From Kitasatospora mediocidica KCTC 9733 (GTDB lineage: Bacteria > Actinomycetota > Actinomycetes > Streptomycetales > Streptomycetaceae), in NCBI RefSeq assembly GCF_000744225.1, contig NZ_JQLN01000005.1, positions 496,001 to 560,000 of the forward strand: a stretch of 64,000 nt of DNA. The letters are read 5' to 3'. The notes under the pieces are model-generated. The model did not search any database. It saw only the letters and a list, made by a program, of their open reading frames with translations, and had not been told where the DNA came from. How positions within the stretch are numbered: the stretch's first letter is position 1; every line of letters starts with the position of its first letter. Positions 34,340 through 42,596 of this stretch are shown in pieces. A program made the translations under genes and the position numbers.

Positions 34340-34569
34340 GTGACGAGGACCTTGCGGGCCCGCATCGAGGCGCGCTCGGCACGCCGCTTGAGCCGGCCCG
34401 CGCGAACGGCCCGCAGGACGAGACGTTGGTGCTCGGCCTCCTGGAGGCGTTCTTGCATATGGGCACGGGCCAGGTTTTCTTGCATGAGATTCATCTCGAG
34501 GTTCCTGTTCTGGACAGAGAGTTCGGTGGTCCGCTCGGCGCGGGTGCTGGGTTCGGTGGTGACGGTCAT
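34327..34569 (-). CDS. Small helical (coiled-coil-like) protein downstream of wblC
   Basis: 80 residues beginning MTVTTEPST. CAGGA lies 7 bases before the ATG; a longer in-frame extension up to 34812 overlaps wblC and looks non-coding. Residues 15-75 are predicted to form one long charged helix (NLMQENLARAHMQERLQEAE, then RAVRAGRLKRRAERASMRARK), with a basic second half. No known domain. It follows wblC by 146 bases on the same strand and could be on the same transcript, so it may be a member of the WblC response. Confidence 0.65.
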   Translation of the reverse strand: MTVTTEPSTRAERTTELSVQNRNLEMNLMQENLARAHMQERLQEAEHQRLVLRAVRAGRLKRRAERASMRARKVLVTALM

Positions 34570-34715
34570 GGTGTGGTCCTGCTCGTGGTGCGTAGGCGGG
34601 TAGGGAAGCTGTGCTGCGGCATCGGCCTGTGCGGCGGCGATGCGAACGGAGTGGCGCAATGCGTCGGCCGCCGGGGGGCAATCCCGGTGGACCATTGCTG
34701 CTCGAAGCGCCGGGC

Positions 34716-34991
34716 TCATGCTGCGACCTCGGTCTTGCGCGGACGGCCACGCGGCCGCTTCCGGGCCACCACGACGCCCTGCACGAAGAGCTCGCCGCCC
34801 CAGACGCCCCACGGCTCACGCCGGTCGAGCGCACCGGCCAGGCAGGCCTCCTTCACCGGGCAGGTGCCGCAGAGGGACTTCGCATACTCGACGTCCGCCG
34901 GCGTCTCGGCGAAGAAGACCTCCGGGTCGAAGGCGCGACACGGGATGGGGGAACCGAGAGCCTCGGTGTCGTCGAGAGCGGTGATCTGCAT
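34716..34991 (-). CDS. wblC: WhiB7-type Fe-S transcription factor WblC
   Basis: 91 residues from the ATG at 34991, which has GGAAGG 8 bases upstream; a GTG at 35087 gives a 123-residue form without a good ribosome site, so the true start is not certain. Iron-sulfur ligands C18, C41, C44 and C50, the G-V-W-G-G turn at 62-66, and the C-terminal AT-hook RGRPR at 81-85 mark the WhiB7 subgroup. The last 60 residues match S. coelicolor WblC almost exactly from memory. It binds the housekeeping sigma factor and activates intrinsic resistance genes when translation is inhibited. It is preceded by a long leader with an intrinsic terminator at 35197-35233. Confidence 0.92.
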   Translation of the reverse strand: MQITALDDTEALGSPIPCRAFDPEVFFAETPADVEYAKSLCGTCPVKEACLAGALDRREPWGVWGGELFVQGVVVARKRPRGRPRKTEVAA

Positions 34992-35196
34992 GAGGGAACC
35001 TTCCGGGGGAGGGAGTGGAGCGGGGTCGGCCTTGGTCGGCGCTGTGCTCGGTACGGACGGGAGGGGCGGTGTGATGACCGTGGACACTGTGGGCGTCTTC
35101 CTCGTCTGGAGTTCTGGTTCCGGTCCCCAGCTGACTGGTGGGGCTGGGCCGGAGGCCCCGAGGGGCCTTGTGGTCTGTCGTACCGGGCAAAACAGA

Positions 35197-35233
35197 AGGG
35201 CCGCGGATCCCGGTGTACGGGTTCCGCGGCCCT
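35197..35233 (-). terminator. Attenuator terminator in the wblC leader
   Basis: 11-bp stem (35197-35207 with 35223-35233), one T-T mismatch, then four more pairs and a 5-base loop. On the minus strand it is followed by TCTGTTTTG. It stands about 205 bases before the wblC ATG and 26 bases after the stop of the upstream ORF, fitting ribosome-dependent attenuation as described for whiB7/wblC leaders. Confidence 0.8.
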
Positions 35234-35245
35234 GGAAAGGTGCCG

Positions 35246-35264
35246 ACCTGAGACTTCCTCAGGT
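35246..35264 (-). promoter_or_regulatory. Hairpin overlapping the leader-ORF stop codon
   Basis: ACCTGAG-N5-CTCAGGT, a perfect 7-bp stem. The TGA of the upstream ORF (35261-35259) lies in its first arm on the minus strand, so a ribosome at the stop would melt it. It sits 12 bases before the attenuator terminator. Confidence 0.6.
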
Positions 35265-35720
35265 TCGCTCTCTCCAGGGTTCAGGCCCGCGGAAGGCCCG
35301 GATCCGGATGGCTTCGGCCCCGATAAAGGCGGCCTTGGCCTGGTCGATCAGCTGCTCGCTCTGCTTCTGGGCTGCTCCGGCACCGATGACCTGCAGATAG
35401 GCGCCATGCTTGGCCGCCGCGTCCACTGCCTTCGGTGCCTTGGTCGGTCGCTCATTGCGCATCGCACGCATGGAGTCGACATCGACGCTGACCCAGCCGA
35501 GGGACAGACCCGTCTCGACACCCGTCCCCGCAGGGCTGGCGACGGCGTCCACCGTGCCCAGGGCACCGGCGACACTGACGCGGGTGGCGTCGAGACCCAG
35601 ACCGCCGCAGACACCGGACAGCGAGACTCCGCCCGCGAGAAGACCCGCGGGGGAACGACGCAGTGAAGCGGCAACAACGGCCTGGCCAGTCAGTTTGGTG
35701 ATCATCGTGATGGTTTCCAC
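35259..35720 (-). CDS. Uncharacterised 153-residue protein encoded in the wblC leader
   Basis: Starts at a GTG at 35720 with a perfect AGAGGAGG site 8 bases upstream; codons upstream of this have non-coding third-base composition, those downstream are mostly G/C-ending. Sequence begins METITMITKLTGQ, has a Gly/Ala/Val-rich stretch with CGGLGLDATRVSVAGALGTVDA, a middle GVETGLSLGWVSVDVDSMRAMRN, and an amphipathic C-terminus (QKQSEQLIDQAKAAFIGAEAIRIRAF). I recognise no family. It ends inside the hairpin that precedes the attenuator, so it may be both a product and the sensing uORF of the wblC leader. Confidence 0.6.
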   Translation of the reverse strand: METITMITKLTGQAVVAASLRRSPAGLLAGGVSLSGVCGGLGLDATRVSVAGALGTVDAVASPAGTGVETGLSLGWVSVDVDSMRAMRNERPTKAPKAVDAAAKHGAYLQVIGAGAAQKQSEQLIDQAKAAFIGAEAIRIRAFRGPEPWRERT

Positions 35721-35791
35721 TGTCGTCGCCTCCTCTCGGCGTCTCGCGGTGCCTGGTTCCCCGGGCTCCGGCTGTTCGGATGTCTGTCTCG

Positions 35792-35836
35792 GTCCTGCTG
35801 TGGAACTGTCCTGCTGTCGTGCAAGTCCTGCTGCAC
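35792..35836 (-). repeat. Three AGCAGGAC repeats in the wblC leader
   Basis: On the minus strand AGCAGGAC occurs three times at 16-17-base intervals, the first within a GTGCA-N8-TGCAC hairpin. Each contains an AGGA ribosome-like core. The segment between 35721 and 35912 otherwise shows no gene; it would be untranslated leader. Confidence 0.4.
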
Positions 35837-35912
35837 GCGATGCGCGCACGGGTAAGCCGTTTCGGGAGTGATCCCGGTCGGCCGACGATCTCGTTCCCTT
35901 GACCGCTCCGGC

Positions 35913-35950
35913 AGGCTATTGCGCACCATGCACAGCGCGCAAACTATTTA
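35913..35950 (-). promoter_or_regulatory. Candidate WblC-activated promoter of the wblC transcript
   Basis: Minus strand: AT-rich TAAATAGT (35950-35943) directly abutting TTGCGC (-35, 35942-35937), 18-base spacer, TAGCCT (-10, 35918-35913). An AT-rich block just upstream of the -35 is what the AT-hook of WhiB7/WblC reads. It begins 12 bases past the uvrD2 stop. Confidence 0.45.
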
Positions 35951-35961
35951 ACGGGCGAGTT

Positions 35962-38343
35962 TCAGGAGTCTTCCGAGGGCTCCTCGGGCCACTCCTCCGG
36001 CAGCCCCTCCGGAGCACCCTCTGCGGGGCCCGTGGAGGCGTCGACGGAGGGCTCGTCCGAGGGGGCCTCCGCGACCGCGGCCGGTTCCTCCTCGGGTTCT
36101 TCCCCCGCACACAACGACAGCACGGCGGCCCCGTACTTGTCCAGCTTCATGGCACCCACACCCGAGATGAGCGCCAGCGCCCGGGCGTCGGCGGGGACGT
36201 CCTCGGCGATCGCCATCAGGGTCGCGTCGGTGAAGACCACGTAGGCCGGCGCGCCCTGCTTCTTGGCCTGCCGGGCCCGCCACTCGCGCAGCCGCTCGTA
36301 CAGGCCCTCGTCCATCGAGGAGGGGCAGTCCTCGCAGCGGCGCAGCTTGCGCTCCACCGCCTCGGTCAGCGTGCGCCCGCAGACCCGGCACTTGACCGGG
36401 CCGCGCGCCCTGCGGCCCGCCGCACGCTCCGCGCCGCCGCCCTCTACGCTCCCGCGCCCGCCGCCGGCGGAGCGCCCCGCGCCCGAGCCCGAGCCCGGGC
36501 GCAGACCGTCCAGGAAGCGCGAGGGCTTGCGGCTCGCGCGCCCCCCGGGCGAGCGCGACAGCGCCCAGGAGAGCGAGAGATGCACCCGGGCCCGGGTGAC
36601 GCCCACGTAGAGCAGCCGGCGCTCCTCCTCCAGCTGCTCGTCGGTCTTGGCGTAGATGATCGGCAGGGTGCCCTCGGTCAGGCCCACCAGGAAGACGGCG
36701 TCCCACTCCAGCCCCTTGGCGGCGTGCAGGGAGGCCAGCGTGACGCCCTCGACGGCCGGTGCGTGCTGGGCGGCGGCCCTGGCGTCCAGCTCGGCCACGT
36801 AGGCCGCCAGGTCCGCCGGCTCGCCCGCCGTGCGGCGCCCGGCCTCGAACTCCTCGGCGAGGCGGACCAGCGCGGCCAGCGACTCCCAGCGCTCGCGGAC
36901 GGCGCCGGAGCCGGCCGGCGGCGTCGCGGTGAAGCCCCGGGTGGCCAGCACCGCGCGCACCTCGGAGGCGAGGTCCGGCGCGTCCAGCGTCACCGGGTCG
37001 TTCCCCGCCCGCGCCGCACCGCGCAGCAGCAGGCCGGCCTCACGCACCTCGGGACGCTCGAAGAACCGCTCGGCGCCCTTCAGCTGGTAGGAGATCCCGA
37101 GGTCGGCCAGCGCCTGCTCGTAGACCTCGGACTGGCCGTTGGTGCGGAACAGCACGGCGATCTCGCTGGCCCGGCAGCCGCCCTGCTCGGGCGTCCTGGC
37201 CAGCAGCTCCTTGATCCGGTGCGCGGTGGTCTCGGCCTCGGTCGGCTCGTCGACGTACTCGGTGTAGACCGGCTCGGGGCCGGCCTCGCGCTGCGAGACC
37301 AGTTCGAGGCGGTGCCGGGCGGCCGCGCCGCGGGCCTGCGCGAGCAGTCCGTTGGCCAGGTGCACCACCTGCGGGGTGGAGCGGTAGTCGCGGACCAGCT
37401 TCACCACAGTGGCGTCGGGGTGCTTGGTGCGGAAGTTCAGCAGGTAGTCCGGCGTCGCGCCGGTGAAGGAGTAGATCGTCTGGCTGGCGTCGCCGACCAC
37501 GCACAGGCTCGCGCCCGCGCCCGTCCACTGGTCGAGCAGACGCTGCTGGAGCGGCGAGACGTCCTGGTACTCGTCGACGGTGAAGTGCCGGTACTGGGCG
37601 CGCACCCGGTCGGCGATCTCCGGGCGGTCCTCCAGGATCGCGGCGGTCAGCAGCAGTACGTCCTCGAAGTCGATGACGTTGCGGTCGCGCTTGGTCTGCT
37701 CGTAGGTAGCGTAGACGCGGGCGATCTCGGCCGGGTCGCGCGGGGCGTCGCGGCCGGACTTGAGGACCGCCACCGGGTAGTCGTCGGGGACGATCTGGGT
37801 GACCTTGGCCCACTCGATCTCGCTGGTGAGGTCGCGCAGCTCGGTGCGCTGGACCCGCAGCCCGGTCCGCCCGGCGGCCTCGGCGACCAGCTGGACCTTG
37901 CGTTCGAGCAGTCGCGGCACCTCGCCGCCGACCGCGCGCGGCCAGAAGTACTGCAGCTGGCGCAGCGCGGCGGAGTGGAAGGTCCGGGCCTGCACGCCCT
38001 CCGCCCCGAGCTCGCGCAGCCGGCCGCGCATCTCGCCCGCGGCCCGCGCGGTGAAGGTGACGGCCAGCACCTGCTGGGGCTGGAACACGCCGCTGCGCAC
38101 GCCGTAGGCGATCCGGTGGGTGATCGCCCTGGTCTTGCCCGTCCCGGCGCCCGCGAGGACGCAGACGGGCCCGCTCAGCGCGGTGGCGACGGCACGCTGC
38201 TCGGGGTCGAGCCCGGCCAGCACCGCGTCGGCGTCCCCCGGCCGGCCGGCGTAGCCGCCGCCGAAGGGGGCCGGCCCGCCCCCGGACAGCCCGGGGAGGT
38301 GGTTCGCGCCGTGGGGGTCACCGGTGATGAGCTCTTCCTGCAT
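35962..38343 (-). CDS. uvrD2: UvrD2-type superfamily 1A DNA helicase with HRDC domain
   Basis: 793 residues from the ATG at 38343 (AGAGGA 8 bases upstream). Walker A AGAGTGKT near residue 70, DEYQDVSPLQQ (Walker B), VGDASQTIYSFTGA (motif III) and the VTRARVHLSLS motif VI. After the motor comes a tetracysteine module (CRVCG and CEDC) and a C-terminal HRDC domain (ISGVGAMKLDKYG), which is the UvrD2 layout of mycobacteria. An acidic Glu/Pro tail closes the protein. 3'-5' helicase acting in DNA repair. Divergent from mrx1. Confidence 0.92.
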   Translation of the reverse strand: MQEELITGDPHGANHLPGLSGGGPAPFGGGYAGRPGDADAVLAGLDPEQRAVATALSGPVCVLAGAGTGKTRAITHRIAYGVRSGVFQPQQVLAVTFTARAAGEMRGRLRELGAEGVQARTFHSAALRQLQYFWPRAVGGEVPRLLERKVQLVAEAAGRTGLRVQRTELRDLTSEIEWAKVTQIVPDDYPVAVLKSGRDAPRDPAEIARVYATYEQTKRDRNVIDFEDVLLLTAAILEDRPEIADRVRAQYRHFTVDEYQDVSPLQQRLLDQWTGAGASLCVVGDASQTIYSFTGATPDYLLNFRTKHPDATVVKLVRDYRSTPQVVHLANGLLAQARGAAARHRLELVSQREAGPEPVYTEYVDEPTEAETTAHRIKELLARTPEQGGCRASEIAVLFRTNGQSEVYEQALADLGISYQLKGAERFFERPEVREAGLLLRGAARAGNDPVTLDAPDLASEVRAVLATRGFTATPPAGSGAVRERWESLAALVRLAEEFEAGRRTAGEPADLAAYVAELDARAAAQHAPAVEGVTLASLHAAKGLEWDAVFLVGLTEGTLPIIYAKTDEQLEEERRLLYVGVTRARVHLSLSWALSRSPGGRASRKPSRFLDGLRPGSGSGAGRSAGGGRGSVEGGGAERAAGRRARGPVKCRVCGRTLTEAVERKLRRCEDCPSSMDEGLYERLREWRARQAKKQGAPAYVVFTDATLMAIAEDVPADARALALISGVGAMKLDKYGAAVLSLCAGEEPEEEPAAVAEAPSDEPSVDASTGPAEGAPEGLPEEWPEEPSEDS

Positions 38344-38507
38344 GCGGTCCATCCTCTCAGCCCCGCGGGCGGACTCCTGTGGGCCGCGGCACCCGATACG
38401 ACCATCCTGGCAGGCCCCGACGACAATCCGCCGCGAGTTGTCCACAGGTCCGGTACGACGATCGGCCCACGTCGCCTGGTACACCCTGGCAGCGGACCAC
38501 GGGCCCA

Positions 38508-38533
38508 GGAATCAGCGCCGCGTCCGGTGCGTT
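38508..38533 (+). promoter_or_regulatory. SigR-dependent promoter of mrx1
   Basis: GGAAT (38508-38512), exactly 18 bases, GTT (38531-38533), a full match to the SigR consensus. It lies 45 bases before the mrx1 ATG. Confidence 0.85.
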
Positions 38534-38578
38534 GTGCAGCGCGACAGCACCATTCCCCTGGGCGAAGGAGTCCTTTCG

Positions 38579-38836
38579 ATGTCCGGCAGCGTCACGATGT
38601 ACAGCACGACCTGGTGCGGCTACTGCCAGCGGCTGAAGAGCCAGCTGGACCGCGCCGGCATCGGCTACACCGAGATCAACATCGAGCAGGACCCGAAGTC
38701 CGCGGCCTACGTGGAGTCGGTCAACGGCGGCAACCAGGTGGTGCCGACCGTGCTGGTGACCCCGACCGCCGGCGGCGAGCAGGTCGCCATGACCAACCCG
38801 AGCCTGCGTCAGGTCCAGGCCGCCCTGGCCGGCTGA
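38579..38836 (+). CDS. mrx1: Mycoredoxin (mycothiol-dependent glutaredoxin-like reductase)
   Basis: 85 residues. Redox motif C13-G-Y-C16 after MYSTTW, the conserved cis-Pro region QVVPTVLV, and a helical end with NPSLRQVQAALAG. Mycoredoxin 1 reduces mixed disulfides between proteins and mycothiol in the cytoplasm. AAGGAG ribosome site. The SigR-type promoter upstream ties it to the sigR-rsrA locus in this same window. Confidence 0.95.
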   Translation: MSGSVTMYSTTWCGYCQRLKSQLDRAGIGYTEINIEQDPKSAAYVESVNGGNQVVPTVLVTPTAGGEQVAMTNPSLRQVQAALAG

Positions 38837-38848
38837 GCGGCGCGCACC

Positions 38849-38885
38849 CGGCGGTCCCGAGGCCTCCCGCCCCGGGGCCGCCGAG
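38849..38885. terminator. Imperfect hairpin between mrx1 and the GntR gene
   Basis: CGGCGG...CCGCCG arms with an inner CCC/GGG pairing in the 52-base convergent interval. Candidate terminator for both genes. Confidence 0.4.
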
Positions 38886-38888
38886 CGG

Positions 38889-39695
38889 TCACGGACCGGG
38901 CCGGGCCGACAACTCGCCCAGCCCGTACACCAGCCGGCAGCGGTCGGCCGAGTAGCGCGTCTCGATCACCCGGACCGGCCCGCGCCCGTCGTAGGTGACC
39001 CGGGTCTGCACCAGCAGCGGCACGCCCGGCCCGCCCTGGAACCACTGCGACTCCTCCGGCCCCGGCATCCGCGAGACCAGCTGGTCGACCGCGCCGACCT
39101 CGGTGCGGCCCAGCTCGATCAGCACCTGTTCGTCCCCGCCCGGCACCGGGTCGGGCTCCATCAGGGCGGTGCCGGCCGCCAGTCCCGCGCGGTAGTGGCT
39201 CTCCTCGATCGAATACGGCTCGCGGTCCATCAGCCGCAGCTGGCGGCGGACCACCACCGCCTCCCCCGGCCGCAGGCCGAGCCGCTCGGCGATGTCCACC
39301 CGGGCCCGGACGATCAGCATCTCGAAGTCCACCGTCAAGGAGCGGCCCGCCTCGGTCGCCTCGTTCGTGTAGACCTCGCTGGGCGCCGCGAGACTGTCCC
39401 GCTGGGCGGGGATCAGCCGGCCGGCCGGCGGCGGCCCGAAGGCGCGGTGGTCCAGGACCGGATGGTCCTTCAGGTAGGTGCCCTTGCCCTGCAGCCTGAC
39501 CAGCCGGCCCTCGTTGACCAGGACGTCCACCGCGAGCCGCACGGTGTTGCGGGCGACGCCGTACTGCTGCTCCAGCTCGGACTCCACCGGCAGCGCCACG
39601 TCGGCGCGCCACTCGCCGGCCGCGATCCGCCGGCGCAGATCGGCGGCCAGCCGCTGGTACTTGGGGGACGGAACGCTTCCTCTGGAGATGGTCAC
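38889..39695 (-). CDS. GntR-family (HutC subfamily) transcriptional regulator
   Basis: 268 residues. N-terminal winged helix: SPKYQRLAADLRRRIAAGEW, ALPVESELEQQYGVARNTVRLAVDVLVNEGRLVRLQGKGTYL. C-terminal UTRA effector domain from about residue 100 (REPYSIEESHYRA). The gene begins with GTG; a TACATT -10 box is 6 bases upstream and there is no ribosome site, so it is probably leaderless. Ligand unknown. Convergent with mrx1; no obvious target operon next to it. Confidence 0.85.
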   Translation of the reverse strand: MTISRGSVPSPKYQRLAADLRRRIAAGEWRADVALPVESELEQQYGVARNTVRLAVDVLVNEGRLVRLQGKGTYLKDHPVLDHRAFGPPPAGRLIPAQRDSLAAPSEVYTNEATEAGRSLTVDFEMLIVRARVDIAERLGLRPGEAVVVRRQLRLMDREPYSIEESHYRAGLAAGTALMEPDPVPGGDEQVLIELGRTEVGAVDQLVSRMPGPEESQWFQGGPGVPLLVQTRVTYDGRGPVRVIETRYSADRCRLVYGLGELSARPGP

Positions 39696-40074
39696 AGGGG
39701 GAATGTAGCGATTCGCGCCACACCATTTCAGCTAAACCAGCCATTATTGGCCAGGATTGGGGATTGCCCGACTGGCCGGTCCGGATGCCGGGTCAATGGC
39801 CGTCGAATTGATTCCAACCTGGCCCGTCCAGGCCGGTCGGCACCGGGGCCCCGGCCGCCGGGGCCTGGCGACCGACCCCGGTGGCGGCAGGCGGCCGACG
39901 GCCCGCGGGGCAGAGCCCGTGAGCGCCCCGCGCCCGTCCGAAAAGGCCGCCACTTGTTGGCTGGAACTTTTCTGGAATTGCCTCTGAATCGATCACGGAT
40001 GATCGCATGGGAACGGGGGCGTGCGCTGATTCCCGCACACCCCCGTCAGCATTCCCGCGCTGGTTTCCGGCGCG
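39696..40074. other. Gene-free interval between nudC and the GntR gene
   Basis: No gene seen. The left end carries the GntR promoter (TACATT near 39702-39707 on minus) and an AT-richer stretch (39720-39770) with ATTATTGGCCAGGATTGG-like half-sites that could bind the regulator. The right end has a hairpin at 40013-40046 (ACGGGGG-C-GTGCG with its complement, one mismatch) that would terminate nudC. The 200 bases between are plain GC-rich sequence. Confidence 0.55.
40013..40046 (-). terminator. Hairpin downstream of nudC
   Basis: 7-bp plus 5-bp stem with one C-A mismatch and an 8-base loop, 29 bases after the nudC stop. Confidence 0.6.
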
Positions 40075-41016
40075 CTACCAGCGAGCGGCCGGCGGCAGCG
40101 GTTCGCCGTACCAGAGCTCGACCAGGTGCCGGGCGATCGAGATGCCCGACGGCGGCAGGATCTCGCCCGACTCCATCCCGGCCCGCAGCTCCTCGCGGGA
40201 GATCCAGCGCGCCTCGGAGAGCTCCTCGCCGTCCACCGTGATCGCCGTGCCGTCCGGGTCCGCCTTGGCGACGAAGCCCAGCATCAGGCTGGCCGGGAAC
40301 GGCCACGGCTGGCTGGCCACGTAGCTGACCTCGGCCACCTTGACCCCGGCCTCCTCGAAGACCTCACGGGCCACCGCCTGCTCGATCGACTCGCCCGGCT
40401 CGACGAACCCGGCCAGCGTGGACCAGCGGCCCTCCGGCCAGAGCGCCTGGCGGCCCAGCAGACAGCGGTCCTCCTCGTCGGTGACCACCATGATCACGGC
40501 CGGGTCGGTCCGCGGGTAGTGCTCGGCCGCGCACGAGGTGCAGCGCCGCAGGTGCCCGGCGCCGGCCTTGTCGGTCGAGTGCCCGCAGCGCGAGCAGAAG
40601 CTGTGCAGGCGGTGCCAGTGCTCCAGCGCGACGGCGTGCACCAGCAGCCCGGCGTCGCGGTCGGACAGGCTCGCGCCGACCTCGCGCAGCCCGGCCGGGC
40701 GGGCGTCGCCGTCCAGCCGCCCCGGCAGCGTCTCGCCGGCCAGCGCGAAGTACGAGACGCCCTCCTCGTCGGTGCCCAGGAAGTACCGGTCACCGACCTG
40801 CGGGGCCTCGAACGAGGGCAGCAGCACCAGCTCGGCGCCGGCCTCGGTGTCCACCACGAAGACCTCGCCGCCGGCGATCGGCAGCACCTTGGTGGTGGGG
40901 TGGCTCCAGGCGGCCGCGAGCCACGGCTCGTCCTGCCGGTGATGGGCCGCCCGGTCCACTCCCGCTCTGGCGAGGACGAGTTGGAGGGTCCGTTCGGTGT
41001 CAGGCATGGTGCTCAC
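40075..41016 (-). CDS. nudC: NAD+ diphosphatase (NADH pyrophosphatase)
   Basis: 313 residues (GTG start; an ATG three codons later is also possible). Four-cysteine zinc site CSRCG and CTSC around residues 140-160, Nudix box GFVEPGESIEQAVAREVFEEAG, and downstream SQPWPFPASLMLGF, the NudC-specific motif. Hydrolyses NAD(H) and can remove NAD caps from RNA in the families studied. Lies 50 bases after the M20 peptidase gene on the same strand, so they may be co-transcribed. Confidence 0.94.
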   Translation of the reverse strand: MSTMPDTERTLQLVLARAGVDRAAHHRQDEPWLAAAWSHPTTKVLPIAGGEVFVVDTEAGAELVLLPSFEAPQVGDRYFLGTDEEGVSYFALAGETLPGRLDGDARPAGLREVGASLSDRDAGLLVHAVALEHWHRLHSFCSRCGHSTDKAGAGHLRRCTSCAAEHYPRTDPAVIMVVTDEEDRCLLGRQALWPEGRWSTLAGFVEPGESIEQAVAREVFEEAGVKVAEVSYVASQPWPFPASLMLGFVAKADPDGTAITVDGEELSEARWISREELRAGMESGEILPPSGISIARHLVELWYGEPLPPAARW

Positions 41017-41066
41017 GATGGTTCGTCCCCGATCGAAGATTCATCAGCGGCCGACGGCCGGTGCCG

Positions 41067-42503
41067 TCAGTGGTCGTCGGCCGCGGCGGCCAGGCCCGCC
41101 GCCTCGGCCGGCCGGAAGTTCTCGGCGAGGTCGCCCCAGAGGTAGGCGGTGGCTTCCACGCCCTTGCGCAGCAGGTCGAGCTCGACCTTCTCGTTGACCG
41201 AGTGCCAGCCGTCCGAGGGCACCGAAATGCCGAGGAAGAGCACCGGCGCGCCGAGCACGTCCCGCAGGTCGGCGGCCGGTCCCGAGCCCCCCTCACGGGT
41301 GAAGAGGATCTCCTTCTCGAAGGCCCGCCCCATCGCCCGGACGGTGGACTGCAGCGCCGGGTGGTCCAGCGGGGTCAGGCAGGGCCGGGTGTGGGCGTTG
41401 AAGACGATCTCGTGCCGGATGCCCGCGGGGAGCCGGTCGGCGACCCAGTTGCGGACCAGCTGCTCGATCTTGTGCACGTCCTGTCCGGTGACCAGCCGGA
41501 AGGAGAGCTTGAGGTGCGCCTCGGCCGGCACGATGGTCTTGCGGCCGGGGCCGGTGTATCCGCCCCAGACGCCGTTGACCTCGGCGGTGGGCCTGGCCCA
41601 CACCCGCTCCAGGACGGTGTAGCCGGCCTCGCCCTGGACGCCGTGCGACTTGGCCACCCGCAGCCACTGCGCCTCGTCGAAGGGCAGCCGGGCGAAGAGC
41701 TCGCGCTCACGGTCGGTCAGCTCGACGACGCCGTCGTAGAAGCCCGGGACGGCGACCCTGCGGTCGGCGTCGTGCAGCTCCGCGGCCAGCTCGGCCGCGG
41801 CGGTGGCCGGGTTCGGCACGGCGCCGCCGAACGAGCCGGAGTGGATGTCGCTGTCCGGGCCGAACAGGTCGACCTGGCAGTCGACGATGCCACGCATGCC
41901 GGTGCAGACGGTCGGCGTGTCCGCGCCCCACATGCCGGTGTCCGAGACGACCACCACGTCGGCGGCCAGCCGCTCGCTCTCGCGGCGGATCAGCGCACCG
42001 AAGTTCGGCGAGCCGGACTCCTCCTCGCCCTCGATCAGCAGCTTGAGGTTGACGGCCGGGGCGGTGCGCCCGCCGGCCGCCAGGTGCGCGCGCAGCCCCA
42101 GCGTGTGGAAGAAGACCTGGCCCTTGTCATCAGCCGCACCCCGGGCGTAGAGCCGGTTGCCGATGGTCACGGGGGTGAACGGCTCGGTGTCCCAGCCGTC
42201 CTCCTTGGCGGCCGGCTGGACGTCGTGGTGACCGTAGACGAGGACGGTCGGCGCACCCGCGTCACCCGAGGGCCACTCGGCGAAGACCGCCGGCAGGCCG
42301 TCCGTCTCCCAGACCTCCGCCACCGGGAACCCGGTCTCGCCCAGCTTCGCCACCAACCACTCGGCGGAGCGCCGGACGTCCCCCGAACGCCCTGGGTCGG
42401 CCGAGACCGACGGGATGCTCAGCCAGTCCGACAGGTCCCGCAGGAAGTCGGCCTGGTGCTGGTCGATGAAGGAGCGGACGACGCTGTCCGGGGTTTTCGT
42501 CAT
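41067..42503 (-). CDS. M20-family metallopeptidase (dipeptidase)
   Basis: 478 residues from the ATG at 42503. Di-zinc ligands appear in order: YGHHDVQP (His), ARGAADDKG (bridging Asp), IEGEEESGSP (catalytic Glu and ligand Glu), SDTGMW (Asp) and SDGWHSVNE (His). A dimerisation insert lies between. Cytoplasmic, no signal peptide. The carnosinase/CNDP-like branch fits the motif spacing, so a dipeptidase is likely; specificity unknown. Confidence 0.9.
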   Translation of the reverse strand: MTKTPDSVVRSFIDQHQADFLRDLSDWLSIPSVSADPGRSGDVRRSAEWLVAKLGETGFPVAEVWETDGLPAVFAEWPSGDAGAPTVLVYGHHDVQPAAKEDGWDTEPFTPVTIGNRLYARGAADDKGQVFFHTLGLRAHLAAGGRTAPAVNLKLLIEGEEESGSPNFGALIRRESERLAADVVVVSDTGMWGADTPTVCTGMRGIVDCQVDLFGPDSDIHSGSFGGAVPNPATAAAELAAELHDADRRVAVPGFYDGVVELTDRERELFARLPFDEAQWLRVAKSHGVQGEAGYTVLERVWARPTAEVNGVWGGYTGPGRKTIVPAEAHLKLSFRLVTGQDVHKIEQLVRNWVADRLPAGIRHEIVFNAHTRPCLTPLDHPALQSTVRAMGRAFEKEILFTREGGSGPAADLRDVLGAPVLFLGISVPSDGWHSVNEKVELDLLRKGVEATAYLWGDLAENFRPAEAAGLAAAADDH

Positions 42504-42534
42504 ACGGACGACTTTAGTTCTCCCCGATACCCGC

Positions 42535-42571
42535 GCGCCTCCGTGGTCCCGTTCCCGGGCCACGGAGGCGC
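42535..42571 (-). terminator. Hairpin downstream of the ABC permease gene
   Basis: Perfect 12-bp stem (42535-42546 with 42560-42571) and a 13-base loop, 26 bases past the permease stop. It separates the exporter operon from the peptidase gene. Confidence 0.75.
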
Positions 42572-42596
42572 TGTAACCTGCGTCACTCGCGTACCG

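Noticed and set aside
34570..34812. Longer N-terminal form of the small helical protein
   Set aside because: The extension overlaps wblC and its composition is that of an out-of-frame shadow; the ATG at 34569 has a proper ribosome site.
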